This document shows, piece by piece, positions 38,837-47,885 of a DNA stretch of 64,000 bases. The stretch is from a gamma proteobacterium symbiont of Taylorina sp. GTDB lineage: Bacteria; Pseudomonadota; Gammaproteobacteria; GRL18. The notes beneath the pieces were generated by a model. The model was not told the DNA's origin and did no database searches. It was given only the letters and a program-made list of their open reading frames with translations. A program made the position numbers and the translations under genes. Positions within the stretch are counted from its first letter, which is position 1. Each line of letters begins with the position of its first letter. The stretch spans positions 181,264 to 245,263 of the forward strand of contig JAHXIV010000013.1 of NCBI GenBank assembly GCA_025655455.1, written 5' to 3'.

Positions 38837-41065
38837 ATGTTGATAATAAAATTCAAAAAGATTAACCATCCCGGATCAAGCCATCTTCTCTCCCTGCTGT
38901 TTTTATGCTACTGCTTATTTCCATCTATAGTCATAGCTGCTGACGACACAATTCAGAAAACCTATAAAATTGGTGTACTGGCATACAAAGGTAAAGAATC
39001 TGCAGTCAAACGATGGACTGCCCATGCCGATCTATTATCACAACGTTTATCTCCCCTGAGATTTGAAATAGTCCCCCTGACTTATAAACAGGATGAATTG
39101 ACACAGGCAGTCATCAATCGACAGGTGGATTTTGTGATCACTAATCCCGGTCATTATACTGAACTGGAACTGGGAGGACATGTATCACGCATGGCAACCC
39201 GTCGTATGTCAGGACCACAGGGGATACTCGATCTATTTGGTGGTACAGTGATTTGCCTTCCTGAAAAAATCAATATTAATACTTATGCTGATCTGGTCGG
39301 TAAAACAATTCTGATTCCCTCTCAATCCAGTCTGGGGGGATGGCAGGTTCACTTAAGAGAAGCCATGGCTCAGGGTGTTGACTTGCGTAATGAAGCTCAG
39401 ATTACAGAATTAAAGAATCATATCAAAGTAGTCAAGGCCATTCTATCAGGACAGGGGGATGCAGGTTTTATACGATCAGATCTGATTGAATCATTGCTGG
39501 CAAAAAATATTCTGCAGTTAAAACAAATAAAAATTGTTAATCAAAGACAGGAGTCCGGCTATCCATATTTACTCAGCACCCGGCTTTACCCTGAATGGCC
39601 CTTTGCGGTGGTAAGCGGTACTTCTACCGAACTGGCCAAGCAGGTATTGCATATTTTAATGACAATAAATCCTGATGACAGAGCGGCTAAAGAAGGCAAA
39701 CTACACGGTTGGACAATTCCCGGTCATTATAGTTCAGTCAGTGATCTTTTTCGTGAGACGGAATTAGGTCCTTTCAAACAAAACAAAGTTACCTTACAAA
39801 CAATTCTTAAACAATACTGGCAGGAGATAACTGTATTAACAATTATCCTGTTCTTTATATTAATTTTTATTATTCTGAAATATTCCCGTATTAACCATCA
39901 TCTCTATCGGGAAATTGAAGAACGTAAACAAGCAGAGGATAAACTAAGTATACTATCCAAAGCCATGAATCAGAGTCCGGTATCAGTTATTATTACTGAT
40001 GCTGAGGGGAATATAGAATATGTTAACAGGGCTTTTGAACAAGTCACGGGGTATATGCTGACAGAGGTAATGGGGGAAAATCCACGCATACTCAAATCAG
40101 GTGTCACTCCAATACAAGTCTATCAAGATATCTGGCAATCCATTTCTAACGGAAAGTTATGGCAGGGTGAACTGCAAAACAAAAAAAAGAGTGGTGAATT
40201 ATTCTGGGTATATGTTCATATTGCTCCGGTTCAGGATAATTCCGCTGCAACATGTCATTATATTGCCGTCGAAGAAGATATCAACTTGCGTAAACAGCAG
40301 GAGCAAGAACAACAAACAGCCATTGAAAAAATCAAAGCACAGGATGAACTCATTATGACACAATCACGTCATGCTGCAATGGGTGAAATGATTTCCATGA
40401 TCGCCCACCAATGGCGTCAACCTATTAGTGTGATTGCTATGGAAGCCAATAATATGCTGGCTGATATTGAGTTTGATGAAATTGAACCGGAAGCTTTTTC
40501 CAGAGATGCCAAAATGATTATTGAGCAGACTCAGCATTTATCAAAAACCATTGATGATTTCAGAAATTTTTTCAGACCTGGAAAAAAGAAAGAACAGGCT
40601 ATACCCAAAGATGTTATGGAAGAATGTTTTTCTATTGTGGGTAAATCTCTGGAAAACAATAATATTGAGGTGATAAAAAATTATCAGAGTGTTCGTTCTT
40701 TATTGATTTACAGCAGAGAATTATTACAGGTTTTTATTAATCTTATAAAAAATGCCAAAGAAGCACTGACCGAACATCAGAGTAATAGACGTAAAATTCT
40801 TATTGATATTTTTGAAAAAAAAGAACAAGATAGTTATTATTTATTGATTCATGTCACTGATAATGCCGGCGGTATTACAGCAAAAATTCAGAATAAAATT
40901 TTTGAACCTTATTTTTCAACTAAGGGTAAACAATCAGGCACAGGTCTGGGACTTTATATGTCTAAAACAATTATTGAAGAACACTTAGATGGAAAACTCG
41001 AAATAAATAATACAGATGATGGTGCTCAGTTTAGCATAAAACTACCGATAGGAGCCATCAGCTAA
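38837..41065 (+). CDS. Sensor kinase fused to a phosphonate-type periplasmic binding domain (SBP-PAS-HisKA-HATPase)
   Basis: 742 residues. A signal/anchor segment (about 15-36) is followed by a PhnD-like type II periplasmic binding domain (about 43-290: YKIGVLAYKGKESAVKRW, VDFVITNPGHYTELE, PSQSSLGGWQ). A membrane helix (about 330-352) precedes a PAS domain (SVIITDAEGNIEYVNRAFEQ). The H-box is in SRHAAMGEMISMIAHQWRQPISV; ATP-binding boxes LIKNAKEAL, VTDNAGGI and GTGLGLYMSKTIIEEHLDG are intact. Here the ligand-binding module is fused to the kinase, whereas the left array encodes a binding protein separately. Ligand unknown. Between another kinase and the multihaem cytochrome. Confidence 0.92.
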   Translation: MLIIKFKKINHPGSSHLLSLLFLCYCLFPSIVIAADDTIQKTYKIGVLAYKGKESAVKRWTAHADLLSQRLSPLRFEIVPLTYKQDELTQAVINRQVDFVITNPGHYTELELGGHVSRMATRRMSGPQGILDLFGGTVICLPEKININTYADLVGKTILIPSQSSLGGWQVHLREAMAQGVDLRNEAQITELKNHIKVVKAILSGQGDAGFIRSDLIESLLAKNILQLKQIKIVNQRQESGYPYLLSTRLYPEWPFAVVSGTSTELAKQVLHILMTINPDDRAAKEGKLHGWTIPGHYSSVSDLFRETELGPFKQNKVTLQTILKQYWQEITVLTIILFFILIFIILKYSRINHHLYREIEERKQAEDKLSILSKAMNQSPVSVIITDAEGNIEYVNRAFEQVTGYMLTEVMGENPRILKSGVTPIQVYQDIWQSISNGKLWQGELQNKKKSGELFWVYVHIAPVQDNSAATCHYIAVEEDINLRKQQEQEQQTAIEKIKAQDELIMTQSRHAAMGEMISMIAHQWRQPISVIAMEANNMLADIEFDEIEPEAFSRDAKMIIEQTQHLSKTIDDFRNFFRPGKKKEQAIPKDVMEECFSIVGKSLENNNIEVIKNYQSVRSLLIYSRELLQVFINLIKNAKEALTEHQSNRRKILIDIFEKKEQDSYYLLIHVTDNAGGITAKIQNKIFEPYFSTKGKQSGTGLGLYMSKTIIEEHLDGKLEINNTDDGAQFSIKLPIGAIS

Positions 41066-41084
41066 TTTTAAATGAGAAAATCTA

Positions 41085-42425
41085 ATGGGCAACTTTTACA
41101 AATTGATAATTGTTATAGTCCTTATAATAATTACAACTGCTCTGTATTTACATAAAGACACTCTTAATCAGGATCCCGGACTTTATGTCGGTTCAGAGAA
41201 ATGTAAGGATTGTCACCAGACTCAACACTCTGCCTGGCATGACTCCCTGCATCCTAAAATGTTTAAACCCGTTGAAAATCCAGAGGAAATTCTGGGTGAT
41301 TTTGACAGTAATAATCCCCTCGTGACATTCCGCAAAGAAGACATTGATTTTGTTATTGGCAGTAAGTGGGAACAGGTCTATGCACACATGATCGATGGTG
41401 AGTATTACCCCTTTACCGCAAAATGGCTGGTTTTGACACAGCAATGGGTACCCTATAAAGTCAACAACTGGAAAGAAACCCCTTTATCAGTTAAATGTAA
41501 TGGCTGCCATACCACAGGATTTAATCCACAAACCTATGAATTTTCAGAATTTGGTATTGGCTGTGAAGCCTGCCATGGACCAGCTAATCTGCATGTGCAG
41601 AATCAAACAATTGAAACTGCTGCTCAGTGTATCATCTGTCATGCAGACGATAACAGGCATGCAGATAATGAGGCTAAAAAAGATATTATTGTTTCCTATA
41701 AATCTGCCGTCTGTGGACAATGTCATAGCCGCGGATCACAGTCAGTTGATAATGAACATATGACCATAAAATTCAATTTCCCTCTGGAATATATTCCGGG
41801 TAATGAAATTAACACTGCATTTAAACCTCTGACCCAAAGCCAGGACAAAAAAGGGCAATTCTGGTGGGGTAATGGTATTTCAAAAAATAGACATCAGGAA
41901 TATGCTGATTTTGCCCGTTCCAAACATGCTAAATCACTCAAAAATCTTAAAGAAAAACGCAGGGAAGATTGTGGTGATCCTGGAACTAATTGTCTGCAAT
42001 GTCATTCCACCGATTATAGAATGGCTGATAAGGATAACAAACCCACTCTGGATGAGGCAAAAGAAGGAATTACCTGTATTGCCTGCCACGAACCCCATAG
42101 CATTGACAAAAAATATCTCAGAGACAGTGTCGGCGCTCATAAGTGTAAAGAATGTCATGCAAACTCTTTATCCCGCTCAACCATAGAAAGCGGCAAACCA
42201 CACACACCCTGTCCAACAGGACAGGTGCAATGTGCTGATTGTCATATGCCGAGAATTGTTTCCACCGGAGGAACTTTCTCATTAAGGAGCCATGCTTTTA
42301 AAATTATTCCTCCCGAGGCAACTGAGAAATATCAAATGCCTAATTCCTGTCAGAATGGCAACTGTCATAAGGACAAAGATTTACAATGGGCAAAAGATGC
42401 TTATCGTGATTATTATTTGCAATGA
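41085..42425 (+). CDS. Membrane-anchored multihaem cytochrome c (nine CXXCH plus one CX4CH)
   Basis: 446 residues with an N-terminal hydrophobic helix (about 5-25) that can act as anchor or signal. Haem sites in order: CKDCH, CNGCH, CEACH, CIICH, CGQCH, CLQCH, CIACH, CKECH and CADCH, plus CQNGNCH near the C-terminus, which has four residues between the cysteines. The N-terminal CKDCHQTQHSAWHDSLHPKMF resembles cytochrome c554/multihaem nitrogen- or sulfur-cycle families, but I cannot assign a catalytic type. It lies 20 bases after a kinase gene and 12 before another, so it is probably co-transcribed with them. A role as redox sensor or electron carrier at the membrane is inference. Confidence 0.88.
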   Translation: MGNFYKLIIVIVLIIITTALYLHKDTLNQDPGLYVGSEKCKDCHQTQHSAWHDSLHPKMFKPVENPEEILGDFDSNNPLVTFRKEDIDFVIGSKWEQVYAHMIDGEYYPFTAKWLVLTQQWVPYKVNNWKETPLSVKCNGCHTTGFNPQTYEFSEFGIGCEACHGPANLHVQNQTIETAAQCIICHADDNRHADNEAKKDIIVSYKSAVCGQCHSRGSQSVDNEHMTIKFNFPLEYIPGNEINTAFKPLTQSQDKKGQFWWGNGISKNRHQEYADFARSKHAKSLKNLKEKRREDCGDPGTNCLQCHSTDYRMADKDNKPTLDEAKEGITCIACHEPHSIDKKYLRDSVGAHKCKECHANSLSRSTIESGKPHTPCPTGQVQCADCHMPRIVSTGGTFSLRSHAFKIIPPEATEKYQMPNSCQNGNCHKDKDLQWAKDAYRDYYLQ

Positions 42426-42437
42426 CAAAGCATACAA

Positions 42438-44297
42438 ATGAAAATTATTTTCTATAAAAAAATTCGTTTTAAGTTCATTGCTGCATTTGTTACAGTGATG
42501 CTGGCAAGTTTTGTGCTAAGTTATTTTATTAATATTAATGCCATACACAAGAGCATTAAAACAACGGCCAAACATCAGTTTAATTCAGCACTACACCTGA
42601 CGGAAAACTTTATAGATTTTGTTGGACAAACCTCACAAATCTGGGTACACCACATTATCAATGAAGGTCGGCTTACCAGGCTGCTAATAACAGGAGAGCC
42701 CGATCAAATAAAACAAATGCTGGATTTGGAAAGACAATCAGTAGCTGCTGATACCATTATTCTATTAGATAAAAAAGGTCGTGTGATTACACAAAGCGGT
42801 AGTATTCGTGAAATAGGTGACTCTCTGTCATCGCTGGATATTGTAAAGAATATTATTGTTCCCGCAGCAAATCAATCAAATAAGAAAATCACTACCATCA
42901 GCAGAGAACTGGATAATTTTATTATTTATTCCCGTGGTGAAATTCTGGATCAGCAGGAAGAATTGCAGGGAATTCTACTGGTCGGCTATTTTATCACGGA
43001 AGAATTTCTTGATAATATTAAAAAAAATACCAATATTGATCTGGCCATAGTGGGTAATACGGCAATTATGGGTTCAACAAAATGGGCGGACAAGCAGTAT
43101 ATCAGTGAACTGCCGCTGCCTTTTTTAACTTACCAGAGAATACTGGAACACGACTTATTCAGCAATATCCGCTTTATGGGGAGAAACTATCTCATTGCAG
43201 CTAAAAAAATGAAATTTATCGAGTCTTCATTTTCAGGTTCAATCTTAATGGCACTGCCTGCTGAAAAATTTACTGACATTGAAACAAAAATTGTTAAAGA
43301 TATGGCTCAGTTATTTCTGTTTTTACTGGTTTTTGTCATTGTGATTGTATTCTTTTTTTCAAAGCCTTTTTTAAAATCCATAGAAAAACTCAGTACAGTT
43401 TCCTCTAGTTTAGCTGATGGTAATTTTGCTTCTCGGGTTAAAATAAAATCCCGTGATGAATTTCAACAGGTCGCAGATAATTTTAACAGCATGGCAGAAG
43501 AAATTGAGAAAAAAACACTGGCTCTTCATCAGTTAAACAAGAACCTGGAAAACAGAATTACAGAAGAAGTACAAAAAAGTCATGAAAAAGATCAATTAAT
43601 CATGGCACAATCCCGTCATGCCGCCATGGGTGAAATGATTTCCATGATTGCCCACCAGTGGCGTCAGCCCTTATCTGTGATTACCATGACAGCTAATAAT
43701 ATCCTTGCTGATATTGAATTTGAACAGGTCAATAATAAGGATTTGGAAAACGAAGCTCAGGCAATGATTAAACAATCCCGTTATCTATCCAATACTATTG
43801 AAGATTTTAGAAATTTTTTTCGCCCGGATAAGAAAAAAGAGCTGTCAAAACCTGAAACTGTGTTAGAAAGTAGTTTTGAAATAATTGGCAAGGCACTGGA
43901 AAATAATAATATTAAAATCACCCGTCATTATAGTATTCATTCCCCTATATTAATGTATATTCAGGAAACTATGCAGGTCTTTCTTAATATTCTGAAAAAT
44001 GCTCAGGAAGCGATGGTTGAGTCTATTGAAGAAAACAGAGAAATTGATATTTGTATTACAGAGAATGATACTATGATTGAGACCACTATTTGTAATAATG
44101 GTGCTAGTATTAATGAAGATATTCTAGTTAAAATTTTTGAACCCTACTTTAGTACAAAAAGTAAAAAGAATGGCACCGGACTGGGTTTGTATATGTCAAA
44201 GATGATCATAGAACAACATATGAATGGTATAATTATTGCCTATAACGATCATGATAAAGCCTGTTTTAAGATTGCTTTGCCAAAAAACAATGAGTAA
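42438..44297 (+). CDS. Sensor histidine kinase (Cache-HAMP-HisKA-HATPase) with altered ATP-binding box
   Basis: 619 residues. A helix at about 12-32 and one at about 290-312 enclose a Cache-like periplasmic domain (IILLDKKGRVITQSGSIREIG). A HAMP domain (about 312-365) and coiled coil follow. The H-box is SRHAAMGEMISMIAHQWRQPLSV. The N-box LNILKNAQEAM and GTGLGLYMSKMIIEQHMNG are present. The G1 box, however, reads ICNNGASIN where the four sister kinases have DNGGG or DNAGG, so the conserved Asp is Asn and a Gly is lost. It may be a weak kinase, a phosphatase-biased enzyme or a pseudokinase partner. Last kinase before the receiver genes. Confidence 0.9.
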   Translation: MKIIFYKKIRFKFIAAFVTVMLASFVLSYFININAIHKSIKTTAKHQFNSALHLTENFIDFVGQTSQIWVHHIINEGRLTRLLITGEPDQIKQMLDLERQSVAADTIILLDKKGRVITQSGSIREIGDSLSSLDIVKNIIVPAANQSNKKITTISRELDNFIIYSRGEILDQQEELQGILLVGYFITEEFLDNIKKNTNIDLAIVGNTAIMGSTKWADKQYISELPLPFLTYQRILEHDLFSNIRFMGRNYLIAAKKMKFIESSFSGSILMALPAEKFTDIETKIVKDMAQLFLFLLVFVIVIVFFFSKPFLKSIEKLSTVSSSLADGNFASRVKIKSRDEFQQVADNFNSMAEEIEKKTLALHQLNKNLENRITEEVQKSHEKDQLIMAQSRHAAMGEMISMIAHQWRQPLSVITMTANNILADIEFEQVNNKDLENEAQAMIKQSRYLSNTIEDFRNFFRPDKKKELSKPETVLESSFEIIGKALENNNIKITRHYSIHSPILMYIQETMQVFLNILKNAQEAMVESIEENREIDICITENDTMIETTICNNGASINEDILVKIFEPYFSTKSKKNGTGLGLYMSKMIIEQHMNGIIIAYNDHDKACFKIALPKNNE

Positions 44298-44349
44298 CTG
44301 AAAAAAGATAACCCTCTCCCTGAGAGAGCGGATTTACAGGAAACTACAG

Positions 44350-44766
44350 ATGATTGATAAAAAAGCCTTGCGTGAAAAAGTCAGACCACTAAAACTACTC
44401 TATGTTGAGGATGAAGCACCATTAAGAGAGCAGGGTGAGATTTTTTTCAAAAAATTTTTTAATACGGTTGCATCAGCACGCAATGGAGAGGAAGGTTTGT
44501 CCCTGTTTAAAGCTTCTGCACTATCCCATCCTTTTGATGTAATCATTAGCGATATAAAAATGCCTAAAATGTATGGCGATATTATGCTCAATAAGATCCT
44601 GGAGATTAGTGATGCAAATAAACACACAATTTTTTCTACTATTCTGACTGCTACCATAGAAGAGAGAGAAATAAATGGGATCTATGACCTTTTTTTACTT
44701 AAGCCCGTTGAATTTGAACAGATGTTTGAATTATTACAGCAAATTGAAGCAAAATTTCAATTATGA
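44350..44766 (+). CDS. Stand-alone receiver domain protein
   Basis: 138 residues made of one receiver domain: acidic residues in LLYVEDEAPL, acceptor Asp in VIISDIKMPKMYG and Lys in LLKPVEFE. Its stop overlaps the next gene's start by 4 bases (ATGA), implying coupled translation. Paralogue of the receiver at 30223-30624, with the same position relative to kinase and HD-GYP genes. Confidence 0.92.
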   Translation: MIDKKALREKVRPLKLLYVEDEAPLREQGEIFFKKFFNTVASARNGEEGLSLFKASALSHPFDVIISDIKMPKMYGDIMLNKILEISDANKHTIFSTILTATIEEREINGIYDLFLLKPVEFEQMFELLQQIEAKFQL

Positions 44767-46298
44767 GCCTGCTGAAAGAACTGCGCCAGGCAGCACAGAA
44801 CATCAAACTTTTATATGTTGAAGATGAACCATCACTAAGGGATTCAGTAAGTCGCTATCTGGGTAAAATTTTCCCCCATCTGGACATCGCAGAAAATGGC
44901 GAAGAAGGCTTATCGCTCTATCAGGATAATCAATACGATATTATTATTACTGATATTGAAATGCCTAAACTCAATGGTATAGAAATGTCAAAGGCCATCA
45001 AAGCCATTAATGCAGAACAGGATATTATTATCACATCAGCTTATACCAACCCGGAATATTTTGTCGATGCCATTAAGGTGGGCATTACCGGTTATATTAT
45101 CAAACCAGTTGATTTTTCTCAGGTGAATCAGATCCTCAGTAATACCATTATCAAAATTAATCGCTTTAAGGAAAACGAAGAATATAATAATAATCTGGAA
45201 CAACTGGTTGCAGAAAAAACCAGAGAATATAAACAATTACAGGACGAAAAAGTTCATAACTATAAGAAAAGCCTTTATTCTATTGTCAATATGATTGAGG
45301 ACAGAGATGCTTATACCGGAGGCCATAGTATCAGGGTGGCTGAGTACAGCCAGATTATTTCACGGGCTATGAACTATTCTGATGACGAGGTAAAAAAAAT
45401 ATATCAGGCCGGTATGCTGCATGATCTGGGTAAACTGGCCACACCGGATTCTATTTTACTTAATCCGGGCAAACTCAACTCTCTGGAATATAAGTTAATT
45501 AAAGAGCATGTATCAGAAAGCTATAATCTTTTGAAAAATATTCCCATGTTTTCTGAACTGGCTGATATTGTCGGAGAACACCACGAACGTCACGATGGCC
45601 ATGGTTATCCTCATGGCAAGAAAGGGGATGAAATTCTACCACTATCACGTATTATGATTGTTGCTGATGCTTTTGATGCAATGACCACTAATCGAATTTA
45701 TAAAGGACGTAAATCAATAGCAGAAGCACTAGAAGAAATAAGGGATCTGAAAGGCAAACAGTTTCATCCCGATGTGGTTGTTATTGCATTAGATGCTTTA
45801 AAAGATATTCAGCTGGAAGATAACATTTCCCAACTTCCTCAAACTGATCTGGAAAAAGAGCGTTTTTCTTATTTCTTTAAAGATGTCGTTACCCAGGCCT
45901 ACAATAGAAACTATCTGGATATTGTATTAACACGCAATAGCTTTGACAGGGAATATGATTGTATTAATATTGTTTATCTGCACAAATTCTCTGCCTACAA
46001 TCATAAACATGGCTGGAACAAAGGAGATGAACTGCTCAAAGATGTAGCCTTATGCCTCAATAATCATTTTCCTAACAGCCTGATTTTTAGAGTTCATGGG
46101 GATGATTTTGTTATTTTAAGTAAAGCTCAGATTGATATTGATGAGCAGGCCATTAATTTATTACCTCTTCTCAATAATGCTGAGATCACAACCAGCATTG
46201 TCCACCATAATTTAACAGAGGAGAGAATAGAAAATATGAATATTATGGATCGTTATCTTTTATCACCTATCTCTGAACTGCAGAAAAGTTCTAATTAG
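44763..46298 (+). CDS. Response regulator: REC + HD-GYP + degenerate GGDEF
   Basis: 511 residues, strongly similar along its length to 28724-30223. Receiver: LLYVEDEPSL, IIITDIEMPKLNG and KPVD. HD-GYP: GMLHDLGKLATPD, KEHVSESYNLL and HHERHDGHGYPHGKKGD, so the metal-binding and GYP residues are in place. The C-terminal region keeps a GGDEF-like fold but has HGDDF at the signature. It is the predicted output of the right array, a phosphorylation-controlled c-di-GMP phosphodiesterase. Confidence 0.92.
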   Translation: MSLLKELRQAAQNIKLLYVEDEPSLRDSVSRYLGKIFPHLDIAENGEEGLSLYQDNQYDIIITDIEMPKLNGIEMSKAIKAINAEQDIIITSAYTNPEYFVDAIKVGITGYIIKPVDFSQVNQILSNTIIKINRFKENEEYNNNLEQLVAEKTREYKQLQDEKVHNYKKSLYSIVNMIEDRDAYTGGHSIRVAEYSQIISRAMNYSDDEVKKIYQAGMLHDLGKLATPDSILLNPGKLNSLEYKLIKEHVSESYNLLKNIPMFSELADIVGEHHERHDGHGYPHGKKGDEILPLSRIMIVADAFDAMTTNRIYKGRKSIAEALEEIRDLKGKQFHPDVVVIALDALKDIQLEDNISQLPQTDLEKERFSYFFKDVVTQAYNRNYLDIVLTRNSFDREYDCINIVYLHKFSAYNHKHGWNKGDELLKDVALCLNNHFPNSLIFRVHGDDFVILSKAQIDIDEQAINLLPLLNNAEITTSIVHHNLTEERIENMNIMDRYLLSPISELQKSSN

Positions 46299-46302
46299 TA
46301 CA

Positions 46303-46344
46303 GATACCCATACAACTTGAGAATTCAGCTAGTTTGGATATATC
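46303..46344. repeat. Imperfect TATACCCA-type palindrome
   Basis: GATACCCATACAACTTGAGA is followed by TAGTTTGGATATATC, an imperfect inverted repeat related to 56844-56883. It lies between convergent gene ends and may help termination. Confidence 0.5.
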
Positions 46345-46346
46345 TA

Positions 46347-46814
46347 TCAAAAATCAAGACCAATAATCATCGGACGATTTTTAACTTGATGTTCTTTAAT
46401 AATACTGAACCCTTCATGAACCTGTATGTCACAATCTTCCGATGTATAGTGATCCTTAGAAATATGTGAACGTAAAATACTGATAATCTGTTCAGTCTCT
46501 GTTGCTGTTACAAAACGAGTAATCATATTGGAAAAACCGTATTTGTCATCATACAACTCAACAACAATACGATTAACCTGTTCTACATCATCAGCATGAG
46601 CGTAGACACTTTCATTATCCTCAAAGGTTTTCTTGTTAACCCACAGGCATAACTTAACATCCTTAATGGTCGATTCATGCCGGTTAGTCATTAGATGTTC
46701 CCAGAGACGAAAATTGCTGAGTTCAATCAGGCGGACTGACAATTCCTTGTATCGATTAATCACATTACATCTGATCAGCTTCTCAGTATCCGGAAACAGG
46801 TTTTCTAAAGACAT
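46347..46814 (-). CDS. Hypothetical protein, 155 residues
   Basis: An ordinary-looking soluble protein with no signal peptide or membrane helix. It begins MSLENLFPDTEKLIRCNVIN and ends VKNRPMIIGLDF. No motif is recognised. It starts about 50 bases downstream of the flagellin stop on the same strand, so a flagellin-associated role is possible, but nothing in the sequence confirms it. Codon use looks like its neighbours. Confidence 0.7.
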   Translation of the reverse strand: MSLENLFPDTEKLIRCNVINRYKELSVRLIELSNFRLWEHLMTNRHESTIKDVKLCLWVNKKTFEDNESVYAHADDVEQVNRIVVELYDDKYGFSNMITRFVTATETEQIISILRSHISKDHYTSEDCDIQVHEGFSIIKEHQVKNRPMIIGLDF

Positions 46815-46863
46815 CTACAATATAGCTCCATATATTATATTCATTAACTCGTCAGATAAACTC

Positions 46864-47688
46864 CTAAAGGGAACCCAATAAACTCATAACCTGTTGCTGC
46901 GAGAATGTTGCCTGACTATGCATCGCACTTGCTGCATTGTTAAGCAATAAGTTTTTTGTATGCTCACTCATCGTTCTGGCATAATCGGTATCTAAAATAC
47001 GACTTTTTGATGCTGACAGATTCTCTTCAGTGTTTTGCAGGTTTCGACTGATACTCTCAAAACGGTTCATTGTCGCACCATATTCAGCACGTTGAGTACT
47101 CACCTGCGCCATAGAATCATCCGCAACAGCAAGAAAAGCCTGAGAACCTGCCTGTGTTGACAAGTCTGCAGAGAAAAAGCCGTTATTACTTAAGCTGCCC
47201 TGTAAGTCTGCAGTTTTTACTGTGACTTTATCGGCAGCGGTCGCATTGGAACCGACCTGAAATTCCATTTCAGAATCCTGATTCAGTAACTTCTGACCAT
47301 TAAATTCTGCGGCACCGGTCAAACGTTTCACTTCATCCTGTACCATGGAAAATTCAACCTGCAGTGCAGATCTATCCGTGTCACTCATAGTGCCGTTAGA
47401 ACTTTGCATTGCCAGCTCACGTCCACGCTGCATCAAATCATTAATCTGTCCCGTGAAACTATCTGCAGTTTGTGCCATAGAGACACCATCATTCACATTA
47501 CGGTAAGCCTGGGAGGAGCCGATAATCTGAGCAGCAAAACGTTCAATTATTGCAAGGCCTGCCGCATCATCTTTGGCACTATTAATACGTTTCCCGGAGG
47601 CCAGCTGCTGAAATGTAGTTTTAAGATTATTCTCACTGCTATGCAGAGCGCTATTAACATTATTTGAAGCATAAATACCGATACCCAT
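46864..47688 (-). CDS. Flagellin (short form)
   Basis: About 274 residues. The conserved N-terminal D0/D1 region reads SALHSSENNLKTTFQQLASGKRINSAKDDAAGLAI and the C-terminal D1/D0 ends ALDTDYA-type SRILDTDYARTMSEHTKNLLL and QVMSLLGSL. The central variable region is nearly absent, giving a protein much shorter than typical 400-500-residue flagellins. I start at MGIGIYASNN (47688), preceded by a strong GGAGG site. No other flagellar genes are present, so this is an isolated filament gene. Confidence 0.93.
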   Translation of the reverse strand: MGIGIYASNNVNSALHSSENNLKTTFQQLASGKRINSAKDDAAGLAIIERFAAQIIGSSQAYRNVNDGVSMAQTADSFTGQINDLMQRGRELAMQSSNGTMSDTDRSALQVEFSMVQDEVKRLTGAAEFNGQKLLNQDSEMEFQVGSNATAADKVTVKTADLQGSLSNNGFFSADLSTQAGSQAFLAVADDSMAQVSTQRAEYGATMNRFESISRNLQNTEENLSASKSRILDTDYARTMSEHTKNLLLNNAASAMHSQATFSQQQVMSLLGSL

Positions 47689-47691
47689 AAT

Positions 47692-47698
47692 AACCTCC
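47692..47698 (-). promoter_or_regulatory. Strong ribosome-binding site of flagellin
   Basis: The minus strand reads GGAGGTTATTATG, a near-perfect Shine-Dalgarno sequence five bases before the ATG. It decides the start at 47688 over the upstream in-frame ATG of the ORF track. Confidence 0.8.
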
Positions 47699-47885
47699 AA
47701 TCTTGCAATTCGTTACTCTTATCAAACATAAACCTGTCCACCATCTTAATTTGCGGGTGAAGATTTTTGCACAACGACAGTGGGCAACTTTATTAGTCGA
47801 TGACTCTCATTATGAACTCAAAAAGCAAATTTTTCTATAGCATCAAGTAAATAATTTGAAGCACATCACTATTTTGAATGTTTAT

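Noticed and set aside
47700-47880. Sigma-28 or sigma-54 promoter for flagellin
   Set aside because: TAAAG-like and TTTGATAA-like stretches occur but the spacing and bases do not fit either consensus well enough.
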